A DNA stretch of 64,000 nucleotides. Origin: Thinopyrum elongatum (taxonomy: Eukaryota; Streptophyta; Magnoliopsida; Poales; Poaceae). The position numbers were made by a program, and so were the translations under genes. The notes beneath the pieces were generated by a model. The model saw only the letters and a list, made by a program, of their open reading frames with translations. It did not search any database and was not told where the DNA came from. How positions within the stretch are numbered: position 1 is the stretch's first letter; every line of letters starts with the position of its first letter. Shown here piece after piece: positions 43,810-55,484 of this stretch. Location: positions 177,622,942 through 177,686,941 of the forward strand of contig CM022302.1 in assembly GCA_011799875.1 (NCBI GenBank), in the 5' to 3' direction.

Positions 43810-45282
43810 TGATACGTCCATTCTGCATCATGCTTTTATGTTGATATTTATTGCATTATGGGCTGTTATTACACATTATGGCATAATACTTATGCCTTTT
43901 CTCTCTTATTTTATAGGATTTACATGGAGAGGGAGAATGCCGGCAGCTGGAAAAGGAGCAAATATTAGAGACCTATTCTGCACAACTCCAAAAGTCCTGA
44001 AACTTCACGGAGAGTCATTTTGGAATTAATAAAAAATATTGGGCGAATAAAGCACCAGAGGGGGGCCACCAGCCATCCACAAGGGTGGAGGGCGCGCCCT
44101 ACCCCCTGGGCGTGCCCCCTGCCTTGTGGGCCACCTGGTAGGCCTCCGATGCCCATCTTTTGCTATATGGTGTGTTTTGACCTGGAAAAAATCAAGAAGA
44201 AGCTTTCGGGATGAAGCGCCGCCGTCTCGAGGCGGAACGTGGGCAGAACCAATCTAGGGCTCCGGCGGAGCTGTTCTGCCGGGGAAACTTCCCTCCGGGA
44301 GGGGGAAATCGAAGCCATCGTCATCACCAACGATCCTCTCATCGAGAGGGGGTCAACCTCCATCAACATCTTCATCAGCACCATCTCCTCTCAAACCCTA
44401 GTTCATCTCTTGTATCCGATCTTTGTCTCAAAACCTCAGATTGGTACCTATGGGTTGCTAGTAGTGTTGATTACTCGTAGTTGATGCTATTTGGTTTATT
44501 CGGTGGAAGATCATATGTTCAGATCCTTAATGATAATTAATACTCCTCTGATTATGAACATGAATATGCTTTGTGAGTAGTTATGTTTGTTCCTGAGGAC
44601 ATGGGAGAAGTCTTGTTATAAGTAATCATGTGAATTTGGTATTCGTTCGGTATTTTGATGAGATGTATGTTGTCTTTCCTCTAGTGGTGTTATGTGAGCG
44701 TCAACTACATGACACTTCACCATGATTTGGGCCTAGGGGAAGGCATTGGGAAGTAATAAGTATATGATGGGTTGCTAGAGTGACAGAAGCTTAAACCCTA
44801 GTTTATGCGTTGCTTCATAAGGGGCTGATTTGGATCCATATGTTTCATGATATGGTTAGATTTATCTTAATTCTTCTTTCATAGTGGGAGGCTTGTCCAA
44901 GGAAGGGTAGCACCTAAGCACCGGTCCACCCACATATCAAATTATTAAAGTAATGAACGCGAATCATATGAGCATGATGAAAACTAACTTGACAACAATT
45001 CCCATGTGTCCTCGGGAGCGCTTTGCTTTATATAAGAGTTCATCCAGGCTTGTCCTTTGCTACAAAAAGGATTGGGCCACCTTGCTGCACCTTAGTTACT
45101 TTTGTTACTTGTTACCTGTTTCGAATTATCTTATCACACTACTATCTGTTACCGATTATTTTAGTGCTTGTAGAGAATACCTTGCTGAAAACCGCTTGTC
45201 ATTTCCTTCTGCTCCTCGTTGGGTTTGACACTCTTACTTGTCAAAAGGACTACGATAGATCCCCTATACTTGTGGGTCATCA
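43810..45282 (+). repeat. 3' LTR of D, full length
   Basis: 1,473 bp, TGATACGTCC to GTGGGTCATCA. It retains the region deleted from the 5' LTR. The GC palindrome (CCACAAGG 44077-44084 / CCTTGTGG 44122-44129, inner GGGCGCGCCC 44090-44099) is followed 32 bases later by TATA-like CTATATGG (44162-44170). Confidence 0.95.
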
Positions 45283-45287
45283 ATACA

Positions 45288-46683
45288 CAATTCAAAACCG
45301 ATGCATATGAAGCAATATCCGAGAACGTTTTGCCGAGGACACCATGGAGTACCTTGGCTTTTGGTGGGTTGGGCTCTAGATGCAGCCCCCCATTAATATT
45401 GCCGATGCTTTAAAGGCGTCTGGCGTTGCACTGCTCGGGAACTAGTCCAGATGTGATCTGTGTTTTGACAATGCCGAGGTGCAGGTTGGCAGGAAAGATG
45501 CCGAGCTGCGGGTCGAAAAAGATTTCCCGAGCTGAATTATTATGTAGGGAACCTCGGTCATGAGGATGTCCCTCGTCCTGAAAGAAAAACATATAAATAG
45601 CTTAAAAGTGCCATAAGCTCGAAAGGCGAAAACAACTTATGTAAAAGCTGGACGTCCGAACTAAATCAAGTTTTTGGTGCCAATCCAAAAATTGGTCTTA
45701 AAATAAAATTTTCCTTCCGTTGTGCTTTAACATGACACATCCGATCTCTAAACTTCAAGTAGGTCAGCCTTCGGCTTCAACCTCCATATCCCAAAGGCGG
45801 AGTGCTTCTCAGAGGCCAATTTATTGAACTAAACTCGAGCAGGTTTAGAGAGAAACCAGGCTATCCGGCTATTGACCATACATTTTAGTTGAAAAAGGAG
45901 TGTTAGAAAAAGACTTTGCAACGACTTAGAAGAAAAACTATTTATTATAAAACGGCTCATATAAATCAAGAGCCCCAGTTAACCTAGGAAAAAAAAGTTG
46001 TTTTTTTAACAGACATCATTTTTGACAAATAACTCTTTTTTTTAAACACAAATATAATGCTTGGTCGAACCAAACAAAAATTAAAAATTTTAAAAACTTG
46101 AGCATGAAAGTGATTTAGCTGGTTAATATGCTCGGTGTAGTTGACGAGGTTCGAGCTTGTGGCGGGACGAAGACGTAGTCCTCGGCTTGGCCGAGGTCCC
46201 AGCCCCCAAGCCCGAGGTGATCGAGCGAAGAGCTTGGCTTGACGAAGTGGCGACGGGACATGCTCGGCATGGCGAGGCAAAGCCCCTAGTCCAGCCGAGG
46301 TGATGAAGCTAGTCAGCTGGTGATGTCGAACTCCCCGGAGTAGGTTGATGAAGAGATGGCGAAGCCCCCGGTCCAGCCGAGGTGACGAAGCAGGTCGGTA
46401 AGGTGACGTTGCAGCCCCCATGCTAGCCGGGCTGTCGATGCAGGTCGGCGTGGTGGACATCGGCTTGAAGAAGCAATGGTGCAGCCATGCTAGCGCAGGT
46501 CATAACTTGTGACGTGCTCAATGTCGGTTTGATGAAGTTACCGCGCGGTGATGCTGGTGTGCCCGCTCCGTATAATCAGTGGGGCGACGATGTTGGTGAT
46601 GTTTTAGCCTTCGTGATGCCGAACTCTTGGTCGGCTTGTCAACATGATGATCCGATAAGGTTGAGCTTGGCTCGATGAAGCGA
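45288..46683 (-). other. E internal region, second piece
   Basis: Lies between D and A. It has loosely repeated phrases (GCCGAGGT, AGCCCCC, GATGAAGC) and no supported ORF; the frame 45984-46460 minus is compositional. Confidence 0.65.
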
Positions 46684-46688
46684 CGATG

Positions 46689-47588
46689 TGTCGTGGTAGA
46701 TCACGATCACCTATGGGGCCATGAGCCCCTTTGTGGTTCGGGAAGGTGGATCACGTTGCACAAAGGGCAGAAGCCATGAAACAACACGACGGCGGTGACA
46801 CTGGTGGTTTTTAGCTAGGTTCGGGCTGCTGGATAGTGTAAAACCCTACTCCTGCTTTTTGGTGGATTGAGTGGAAGAACACAACAAGCGCGCAACGCTC
46901 AAGCCCGGCAAGGAAGCCTCGAGGAGTGCAACTACGCGCGTACAAGTGTGCCCGGGTCCGAATCCTTTGCTAGGTTGCCTTGGACCTCCTTTTATAGCTT
47001 AAGGGGTAACCATAATGGCAAAACAGTCTTTATCTACTGATTAGATAGCCAATAGTGCTATCATACCTAACTCTGGCAGTTAGGATAAAGTGCATTAAAT
47101 GCACTGCTAGGTGTCAAGCACAGGACGACGCCCGGCAGGCCTGCCAAGCCGCTTAACCCTTTCTTGCTTATCATCTTGACACGCTTCTGGATGTGTGTCA
47201 CTTGGATAAATCTTGTCCTCCAATGGGCCGCCACGTGCTTAGCAGAGGCCACTTAATCGCTGGGGGCTCGACACCGCACTGATAAGTGACCTGCTTTGCC
47301 ATGCGGTGGAGCGGTGTTGCCTTGGTGGGGATCCCGTCCTTGGCAGACCAGGCAAGATTGCCAGGGAAGTCTTGGATGCCCCTGGGATGGTCTCGACCGA
47401 GCCAGGCTCTCCTTCTCAGCAAGGAAGGTCCTCCCCAAGGTGACATTCTTCTGTCTTGGTCTTCTTGATCCACTTTTTGATCTTAGTAAGAGCTGCTTCT
47501 CTGGCTTAGGTGTTGACTGCCGGGGAGGAAGTTATCCATTCATGCATAAGTCAGGGGAACATATACCCCCTGTTTGTGTACCCCGACA
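46689..47588 (-). repeat. 3' LTR of A
   Basis: 900 bp, TGTCGTGGTAGATCACG to TACCCCGACA on the plus strand. Frames within (47067-47473) are shadows. Confidence 0.93.
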
Positions 47589-47853
47589 GAAGCCCCCGGG
47601 CCTGAGCCATAGATGTCACCGGGCATGTTCGGTTAGGCTCCAAACAATGCACGGACACGCGTCGAAAAGATGTTGTGCATGGAGCGGTTGTCATGATGAA
47701 TAGTCAATCCAACGTCCACTCCACGTAATTACCGCAGGTCATGGGATCGTGGGACTGTAGTAGTTAATGGGTAGTGCATTTGTAAAGTGGTAACTTCCTG
47801 AGAAAAAGATAGCAAAGAGCCAGCCCCCTGCGCCCGTTCCTAATAAGAAGGCA

Positions 47854-50800
47854 ACGCAAAAAGGGAGGCTGCCCATTCGCATCTGTTTCTTCTTCCATCA
47901 TCATCTTCCTCAAGCCAAACAACTGCTCCCATGCCATCATTCGCCTCCATCGCCCCACCAAACCTTCTGCCCCTCCGGCGATCCCAAAGGATGGGGAAGA
48001 AAGTTGCCGCCGCAAGGGGGATGTGGGCGACCACTGCGAAGGAAGTAGCGGCAGAAGGGAAGAAGAAAAGAGCGGCGGAGCTGGACAGAAAACGGCAGGA
48101 GGACATGGTCTTCTTCTCGTCGAGTCTGGACAGCCAAGCCCTGAGGGCGAGGTATGCATATATGTGGGGGAGGGAAGTTCCGAAAGGGCACGGAGCTCAT
48201 GTGGTTCTACCGGCGGGGAAGGAGGACCCGCCGAACTCATACCGCTTTTTGTGCGCGTACTTCCTCTGCGGCCTCACCTCCCCCTTCTTCGATTTCTTCG
48301 AAGCTATGATGGTGGTGTATGGATTCCACCTTCTGGATTTTACGCCCAATGCAATGGCGTGCATGGCGATCTTTGCTCATTTGTGCGAGAGCTTTGTTGG
48401 AGTTGCCCCCAACGTGGATTTGTTCAGACACTTCTTAGTTCCGCGGGTGGAGGACAAGACCCACCGCTCTAGAAATATAAGCTGGATTCCGCTGGGTAAG
48501 AGGGAGAATTGGGATTATCTTCTAGGCCAGCAATGCGGCAGATGGGAGGAATGGAGGGCGGACTGGTGCTGGATCCAGGAAGAAGATGCCCCAGAGTACT
48601 GCTGGGCACGGACGGAATGCATCGTGCATGGCAGTGAATGGGGCAAGCCAGGCCTCACCGATGATAGGCTTCGCCCTACGCTGAATCGAATCACACGCCT
48701 TAAGGCTGCCTAGCTATCCATCGAGTAGGTGGGGGCTGATTTGCTCTGGCGCCGCATTGCGCCACTGCAGAAGAGGGACAGATTCGCCTGGGAGTATGGG
48801 GATGCCGCTGATAGGATGCGCTTGTACCCGGGCCTTGTCAACAATTTGTCGATATATGGCCACGGCTGGTTGTGCAAACAGCTGTTCGACAGCCTTGGGC
48901 CATTCCCTTTGCCAGCGAGGGTCGTCCCACTACACATCAATTCTGCTCGGGATCAAATTTTGAAGTGGATGCCAGAATGCAACGCTTATGGGGTTGCCGG
49001 TGATTGGAAGTTGCCCGAGCTTGATGCAGAGATGGAGTGGGTCTCCTGTCTAGAAGAAAGGGCTTCCAGGGTGGAGAGCAACATGTTTAGGCGTACCTCT
49101 ATAGCAGAGGAAGAATTTATCAGGAGGCGGATCGAAGAAGATAAGGCGCTTTGGGCTGCCGGGAAGGCAAGGCCCAGAGAAGAAGAGGAGGACGTGGAGG
49201 CTGAAGGCGAAGGCTCCTCAGATGAAAGGGATGAGGGGCACGCCACGGAAGAAGCTGCCGGGATTAGCCCTGCCGGGGCCAAAATTCTTCAGGCCACGGC
49301 AGCATAGGCCCAAGGAGGAGACAAGGTTGAGGAAACAGAGCAGCCTGAGGAAGAGTGGCTTGCAATGGGTCCCCAAGCTCCAGAGCCAGATCTGGATCAG
49401 CGTCTCCGCAGGCAAACCAGCCGGGGAACAGTGGCCCCCGTTCCCGCGCCAGCCGCCAAGAGAGTGAAGAAGATTGCCTCCAAGAACGATAAGCCCGATG
49501 TGGTGTGCCACCATTCCACCCGCCTCTCCGAGGCTAAGACCCTACCCATCAAGCGACTGACAGTCAAGGGGGTTGATCCCAGCCCCCAGTCAAGCCCAGC
49601 GTCCTCTCGCTGCTCGATCCCGCCAGAGGCCCCAGCTCCTCAAAAGGGCTTTGAGCTACCGGGAAGTTCTGCTCCCCCAACCTTGAAGAAGGGAAGAGCG
49701 ACCCTGCCACCTGCGGGATAAGCACTGGGCTCCATGCTCATCGACCCAGAGTAAGGGGAAAAACAGATTTTCCTTGTTGAAGGACCATGTACTTGGTGTT
49801 TGTTTGACTCAACCCAGCTTGTTGTCTTGACAGGGACGAAGAACCTCTCATCCACAGGGCCAAAAGAACCAAGCAGGTGACGTCGCCAGGGCCTTTGGCG
49901 GGCACGAGCTTGGCGGGAGATAGCACAGAAGATCCGGTGCTTAGTTCCTGACGTAGCCCCCGGCACAATAATATGGATCAAGTTTCGCCCGCCAGGAGGG
50001 ACGCTACAGAACATGCCTCATCCGCCACCAAGGAAGGAGAAGAGACCCACCAGGGTGGGGCCCACCATGAAGGGTCCACCCCAGCCCAAGTCCAAGCGGA
50101 GAAGTCATCGGCAGGGGCCTCCACTGAGGGGTCGACCCACACTGAGGATGTTGCTGCCGGGGGAGTGGATACGAGTCGCATCCCGGCAACTGATGTTGCC
50201 GGGGAAACTAACATACCTCCGCAACAAACAACACTGGATAATCCGCTTGTCGTTGTCTCTTCTTATTTGAATTACTTTGCTTCCAGGCTTTCGACCTGGC
50301 AATTTGTATCATTTCTTCATCAATACTTGTTAACTTCGCTTGCAGTTTCGTTGGCCGAGGAACCAGAGCTGCTAGAAGAAGTGTCTAGTATTGGTAAGGA
50401 TGCTACCGAGGAGGCCACCAGAATTGCCGCCACGGAAGTCCAGGGTCAAACTGCCGGGACCATACAAGAACTTCCCGAAGGAATGGAGAAAACCCTCGGC
50501 AGTACTTCCGGCCAAGATGCAGTTGTGGAGAGGAAACCCCCTTTGCAAACTATGGAGCCTCATCCCTCGTTCGGCACACCGGCAGCAGTCCCACAACCAA
50601 CCTCCAGCACGCTGGCACTGGTCCTTTCCCAGCCTAGGCTTGCAGCCGCCAGTTCATCTGTTACAGTGGGCGTGGACCTCGACGAAGAGATCCAGCGCCG
50701 CTTGGCACCTTTGTCCTAGCGAACCAAAGAGACTGCTGATTCCACTGGTGCAACCATGGACCTGTCCTTCCTAGAGTCCATGGCAACAGGCATCAAGGAC

Positions 50801-51911
50801 ATGCAGAGCAGATACAGCCTGAGGTGGCAAGCGATCAAGAAGCAGCACGACTCCGCCAATCTCATGGATCAGAAGCTGAGGGACAAGGGCAGCGAACTGC
50901 GCGAGTGGCACAACAAACAGTTTCAATCCCTTCTGCGGCAACATGAGGTGATATCTATGGCCAAAGAGGATATTGCAGCCCGGGAGATCCGCCTGGCGAA
51001 GCGCAAGGCACTTCTGGACGCCAAGGAGAAAGATATCTCTACCCGGGAAGGAAGTCTTGAAGCCACCCTCCACGGGAAGGATGAAGAATTGGAGGCTCTT
51101 GTCCAACAGCGCACCAAGGACCTAGAGGACAAGCACAAAGCAGCTCTCGACAAGCTCACCCTCGACTCTACTGCCCAGCTGAAGAAGATTGCCGATGAAC
51201 TTGCCGCTACATCTACTGCCAAGGCTGATCTTGATCAACAGGTGGCCAAGCTGACAGAGGACCTTGCCGGGAGCGCCAAGGAAATCGTGGCTCTCAAGGA
51301 TGAAGTGCATAAAATAGAGACTCTCCTGAAAGAGACCCAATCGTAGCTTTCTTCCAAGAGTTAGAACCTTGACACTGCCAATAGCAACATCACTGACATG
51401 AAAGTGCGGATTGGCACTCTGGAAAGTGAGATTGAATCTGCTGGCGTTCGTGAGCAGTTGCTGATGAAGGACTTGGAGAACACAAGAATTCTTCAGCGGG
51501 ACGCGGAGGACAAGCTGGAGAACCAAATCGAGCAACGTGACCTCTAGATCAGAAGCTTGGTTGATATCGCCGAGCGCCTCACTGCCCAAATCTCAAAGAT
51601 GGACATGAAGAGCTGGGCCTTCTTCGTTGGTGACCACGAAGTTCCAAGTGTCAAGCTGACGCTTTTCTTTGATGGTTTGATCGAAGGGCTGAGGATGTAC
51701 GAGGAAGTCATGGCCAAATGCTTCGCGGTTCAATCCTGAAAGCTTGCCCGCGACTCCCTCTTTATGGTCTTGAGCAACCTTGCCTATCGTCACCCGGACC
51801 TCAACCTCTCCGACGGCTTCAAGAGACTGCCACCGAGCGCCGATGTTTTTGCTGCCGAAGCGAAGGCCAGTCCCTTGCCGACAAGGTTCTTTCTATCCCA
51901 AGGGTCCCCGG
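47854..51911 (+). pseudogene. antisense 'putative gypsy type transposon' (Transposase_28-like) gene of A, decayed
   Basis: Homologous throughout to the gene in B. The start codon aligned with B's is ACG at 47854; the first usable ATG is 47931. The frame then covers the basic KK-rich stretch and the conserved domain (MWGREVPKGHG, NSYRFLCAYFLCGL, MMVVYGFHLLDFTPNAMACM, HLCESFVGVAP, VDLFRHF). Stops at 48711, 48726 and 49305 break it. The intron near 49750-49835 seen in B is present; the second intron has lost its GT donor (GGATAATCC for AGGTAATTT). Later frames (50756-51346) encode a long coiled coil, and 51557-51910 the C-terminal domain (HEVPSVKLTLFFDGLIEGL). Function unknown; polarity is opposite to the element. 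Confidence 0.8.
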
Positions 51912-53230
51912 AGAGCAGCACGCCCAACCTTGAGCCGTTCTTCTTGCCGTGGTATCATGTAACAAGAAAATCATGCGTCCTGTGTTTAAGTCCCGTACTG
52001 TTTATGGTTTTGCAGTCGTTGAACTGATGTTTTAATTATGCCAATGTACGCTATCCTTCATTTGTTTATCCATTGATGTTTGTATGGTTAGTTTTTCTTT
52101 GCGTACTTTGGTTGCCCGCCAGTAGCATGCTACCGCGATTGCTGTGAGGACGGGTCCTCAGCATTCAGCTGGCGAGGGTATGCCTCGGCAGGTTTTTCCT
52201 TAACGGCCTTTGATGCAGCCACCCTCTTTGTTGAGCATGCTCGAAACAGAGCGGGGGCGCAGACAAATATAGAAAGGTACCATCATACAAAAGGCTTGTG
52301 ATACAAAATCCTGGTTGTCCGAAGGATAAACGACGTAAGTACTTGAAGAAGAATCAGTGACCATGCTAACTTATCTTTCGTTAATGCTCCCCTCCTTGTC
52401 GGGTATGCATTAGGTCTCATATGACACCTCCCTCCTTGCTTGTGATTGTTTCCCCCGTTCGTGTGTCCATCCTTGTACTAAAAAGACAACAAACGAGAAG
52501 GCACACAAGGGAAATACTTGGCAGTTTATTAGTTATAAACCCACCCCCGACAAGAGCCAGAGGGGCTAATAGAACGCTTGCAGCTATCGATGTATGGTGA
52601 TAAGGAAGGGTCGGCTCCTCTCCCCTTTTTCTTATATTGTCAATGATCTCACATCGGCAGGCATGAAGGCCATGCCGACGCGATCGACCTCGCCGGAGCA
52701 CGTCTGCCGGGGGGTCGACCAACGGATTCGCAACAGCGCTCCACTCAGGATTCACCCTTGGCGGGATAAATGCTGAACCGAGTTCCACGCGGGCTCATCG
52801 ACGCTGACAATGCCACCATTAATTGGATGGCTCGATTATCGACAAGTGGGAAAGGAGGAGGGAGCCCGGCCATGCACCATTTGTCTTGATTGTCCAAATG
52901 GCACTTTTCGGCATCGGGTACGCCATGACGGGAGCTCGCGAGGAGGGCGATATCACCGCATGTTTCCCTTCTTTTTTCGAGCGCAGGTGGCATGATGGCC
53001 ACGCCACCCGAGCCGTCCGCGGTTGTCGCACCACCACTGTCCTCTATTCCCGTTGCCGCCGTGGCTGCGGCGGAAACGATCGACGGAATCTGGGTAGGGC
53101 AGAGAGAGTGAGCTACGTTGTTCTTCATCCTCGAAGTTGCGTACGAAGAGGGTGTCGATGAAGACAACGATGGTGATGATCGACGATGGAGCTCAAAGCA
53201 TTGTTTACAACTTCAGGTTCGCACAAACAA
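51912..53230 (-). other. A internal region between antisense gene and PBS
   Basis: Mostly non-coding. Minus-strand frames 53167-52745 and 52788-52417 lie just after the PBS, where gag would begin, and the corresponding B region is similar, but no gag motif is visible. Possibly the eroded start of the lost gag. Confidence 0.45.
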
Positions 53231-53250
53231 CCCCCCTACCTGGCGCGCCA
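53231..53250 (-). other. primer-binding site of A
   Basis: Minus strand TGGCGCGCCAGGTAGGGGGG, four bases from the LTR. The start TGG (complement of CCA) is as expected; I could not assign the tRNA with confidence. Confidence 0.7.
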
Positions 53251-53254
53251 AAGA

Positions 53255-54158
53255 TGTCATGGTATATCACGATCACCTATGGGGCCATGAGCCCCTTTGT
53301 GGTTCGGCAAGGGGGATCACATTGCACAAAGAGCAGAAGCCATGAATCAACACGACGGCGGTGACATTGGTGGTTTTTACCCAGGTTTGGGCCGCTGGAT
53401 AGCGTAAAACCCTACTCCTGCTTTTTGGTGGATTGAGTGGAAGAACACCACGAGCGCGCAGCGCTCAAGCCTGGCAAGGAAGCCTCAGGGAGTGCAACTA
53501 CGCGCGTACAAGTGTGCCCGGGTCCGAATCCTTTGCTAGGTTGCCTTGGACCTCCTTTTATAGCTTAAGGGGTAACCACAATGACAAAACAGTCTTTATC
53601 TACTGATTAGATAACCAAAAGTGCTATCATACCTAACTATGACAGTTAGGACAAAGTGCATTAAATGCACTGCTAGGTGTCAAGCAGAGGAGGGAGCCTG
53701 ACAGGCCTGCCGAGCTGCTTAACCCTTTCTTGCTTATCATCTTGACACGCTTCTTGATGGGTGTCACTTGGATAAATCTTGTCCTCCAATGGGCCGCCAA
53801 GTGCTTAGCAGAGGCAACTTAATCGCTTGGGGGCTCGACACCGCACTGATAAGTGACCTGCGTCACCATGCAGTGGAGTGGTGGTGCCTTGGCGGGGATT
53901 CCGCCCTTGGCGGACCCGGCAAGCTTGCTGGGGAAGTCTTGGACTTGCCCCTGGGACGGTCTCGACCGAGCCAGGCTCTCATGCCCAGCAAGGGAGGTCC
54001 TCCCCAAGGTGACATTCTTCTGTCTTGGTCTTCTTGATCCGCTTTTTGATCTCAGTAAGAGCTGCTTCTCTGGCTCAGGTGTTGACTGTCGAGGAGGAAG
54101 CTATCCGTCCGTGCACAAGTCAGGGGAAACATACACCCCTTGTTTGTGTACCCCAACA
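53255..54158 (-). repeat. 5' LTR of A
   Basis: 904 bp. The plus-strand start is TGTCATGGTATATC and the end is TACCCCAACA, against CCCCGACA in the other copies (CpG decay). Confidence 0.93.
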
Positions 54159-54992
54159 TGATGTGTCTAGCACAGGTCAGCAGTCGTGGAGCCAGGTGTT
54201 CGGGCTGGTTCGACACCGGTGCGACGGTGAAGATTACCTTCGAAAAGGAGCAAAATTTGTGATCATGTGTTTGGAAACAAAACACTATACCCTAGAAAGT
54301 GATTCCTCCAAAAAGGATGTCCAATATCCAGTTCATGAAGAAAGATGAACTCGGGTCGGATTCATATTCACGCAGAAAACAGATCCGAAAATGGATCCAC
54401 TCATTGGAAGTTTCCCGGAGTTTGAACGGTCGGATCGAGCTGAAATTTTGAGGTCTGGTAGATATAAGAATTCCGCAGGCGATGAACGGTTGGATCTTCC
54501 AAAAAATATCCGAGATGGAAGATGGACTCCTCTCCCTAAACTCGTCCATATTCCCATTCAGATTCGACAGGGCTCCGGTATATCGGAGATCGCCGGCGAT
54601 TCCTTCATTGGAACATGACAAAATTTTACAAGGTTGTTGTAGACTCAATTCTGCACAATTCCATCGAAGCAATCATCAAAGAGACCCTCGAGGAGGTGGT
54701 GGTGGTGGATACAAGTTCGTTGTCCAGAAAAACAGCATGGTCGCTCGAGGGCAATGTTGACGTTGAGCCCCTGAGCTCCATGGATGATTCCTCCATAATC
54801 TTGATAGAGATCGGAGTTGATGTTGATGAAGGCGCTCATTCAAACATGATTATCTAAGATGGAGCATAGTCCTCAGTCAAACGAAGTTGACTAATCGAGC
54901 CGGAGACGAAGATGCCGACGTCGCAGTTGATCGGCAAGCTGGCCATTGATCCTTCGTCGATCTCAGAACGGAACTCTCAATGAAAGCACCAT
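54159..54992 (-). other. E internal region, third piece (5' leader)
   Basis: Contains the expected PBS position directly left of 54993: minus strand TGGTGCTTTCATTGAGAG, one base from the LTR, tRNA not assigned. The minus-strand frame 54672-54292 is open but has no recognised domain. Confidence 0.55.
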
Positions 54993-55479
54993 TGTCGATG
55001 TCAAAACCTGCAGACCTCAGGGTAGGGGTTCTCGAGCTGTGGATTCTCGGACCAATGGTATTAGGAATGAAGGAGACGATGTTTTACCCAGGTTCAGGCT
55101 CTCTTATGGAGGTAAAACCCTATGTCCTGCTCTTGTTTATATTGAGGGAGTATCATGTACAGAGTTGATCTACCTTGAGATCGTATGTTGTGGTCTAAAA
55201 CCTAATGGTATGATGGATGAATATCATAATCATCTATCGACTAGCCCAGCCCAGCCTCGGATTATATAATCTACCAGAGGCCTAGGATAACAAGAGTCCT
55301 AGTCGAATACGTCAGTGGAGAGGAGTACTTGTCTTGATCACCAAGTCTTGTGGAATCTTCCTCGTGTATGTCATCGACTGCCCGAAGTGGCCCATTAGTG
55401 AACTGCCATGGGGGTCCTCGGCCTGACCACCTGGTCGGGAGATGACGTGGTGAGTACCCCCTAGTCTAGGACACCATCA
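54993..55479 (-). repeat. 5' LTR of E
   Basis: 487 bp, partner of 21292-21774. A TATA-like ATTATATAATC at about 55260-55270 matches the other copy's position. Confidence 0.93.
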
Positions 55480-55484
55480 ATAGG

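Larger units (their letters stand above)
24228..45282 (+). mobile_element. Element D: complete Gypsy retrotransposon (gag-PR-RT-RH-IN plus accessory ORF), interrupted by C
   Basis: Target duplication ATACA at 24223-24227 and 45283-45287. LTRs are 24228-25011 and 43810-45282, PBS 25022-25041, PPT 43797-43809. With C removed the element is about 9.2 kb. The domain order protease-RT-RNase H-integrase is diagnostic of Ty3/Gypsy. After integrase comes a 138-residue acidic coiled-coil ORF behind a promoter-like module. Lesions: two frameshifts (about 25954 and 26347), a TGA at 27096, the C insertion, and a roughly 690-bp deletion in the 5' LTR. Confidence 0.96.
46689..54158 (-). mobile_element. Element A: non-autonomous LTR element carrying an antisense PF04195-type gene
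   Basis: LTRs 46689-47588 and 53255-54158; target duplication CGATG (46684-46688) versus TGATG (54159-54163), one transition. PBS TGGCGCGCCAGGTAGGGGGG (minus, 53250-53231) and PPT CCCGGGGGCTTC (minus, next to 47588) place the 5' LTR on the right, so polarity is minus. The LTR TATA box (minus CTATAAAAGG, 46997-46988 and about 53563-53554) agrees. The main coding sequence lies on the plus strand, opposite to the element's own transcript. No gag-pol is recognisable; a minus-strand frame near the PBS (53167-52745) may be a gag remnant. Confidence 0.92.
21292..55479 (-). mobile_element. Element E: short-LTR non-coding retrotransposon, host of D and A
   Basis: LTRs 21292-21774 and 54993-55479 with target duplication ATAGG (21287-21291, 55480-55484). 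On the minus strand the LTR starts TGACGGTGTCCTAGACTAGG and ends GACACCGACA (left copy) or GACATCGACA (right copy). The polypurine tract TTCAGGGGGCTAC (minus) abuts 21774, fixing polarity. Without D and A the internal part is about 4.7 kb in three pieces with no gag, protease or RT, so it is non-autonomous. D's target duplication is ATACA (24223-24227, 45283-45287); A's is CGATG/TGATG (46684-46688, 54159-54163). Confidence 0.93.

Noticed and set aside
45984..46460. 158-codon minus-strand ORF in E
   Set aside because: Low-complexity composition from repeated GCCGAGG/AGCCCCC words; no domain and no counterpart elsewhere in E.
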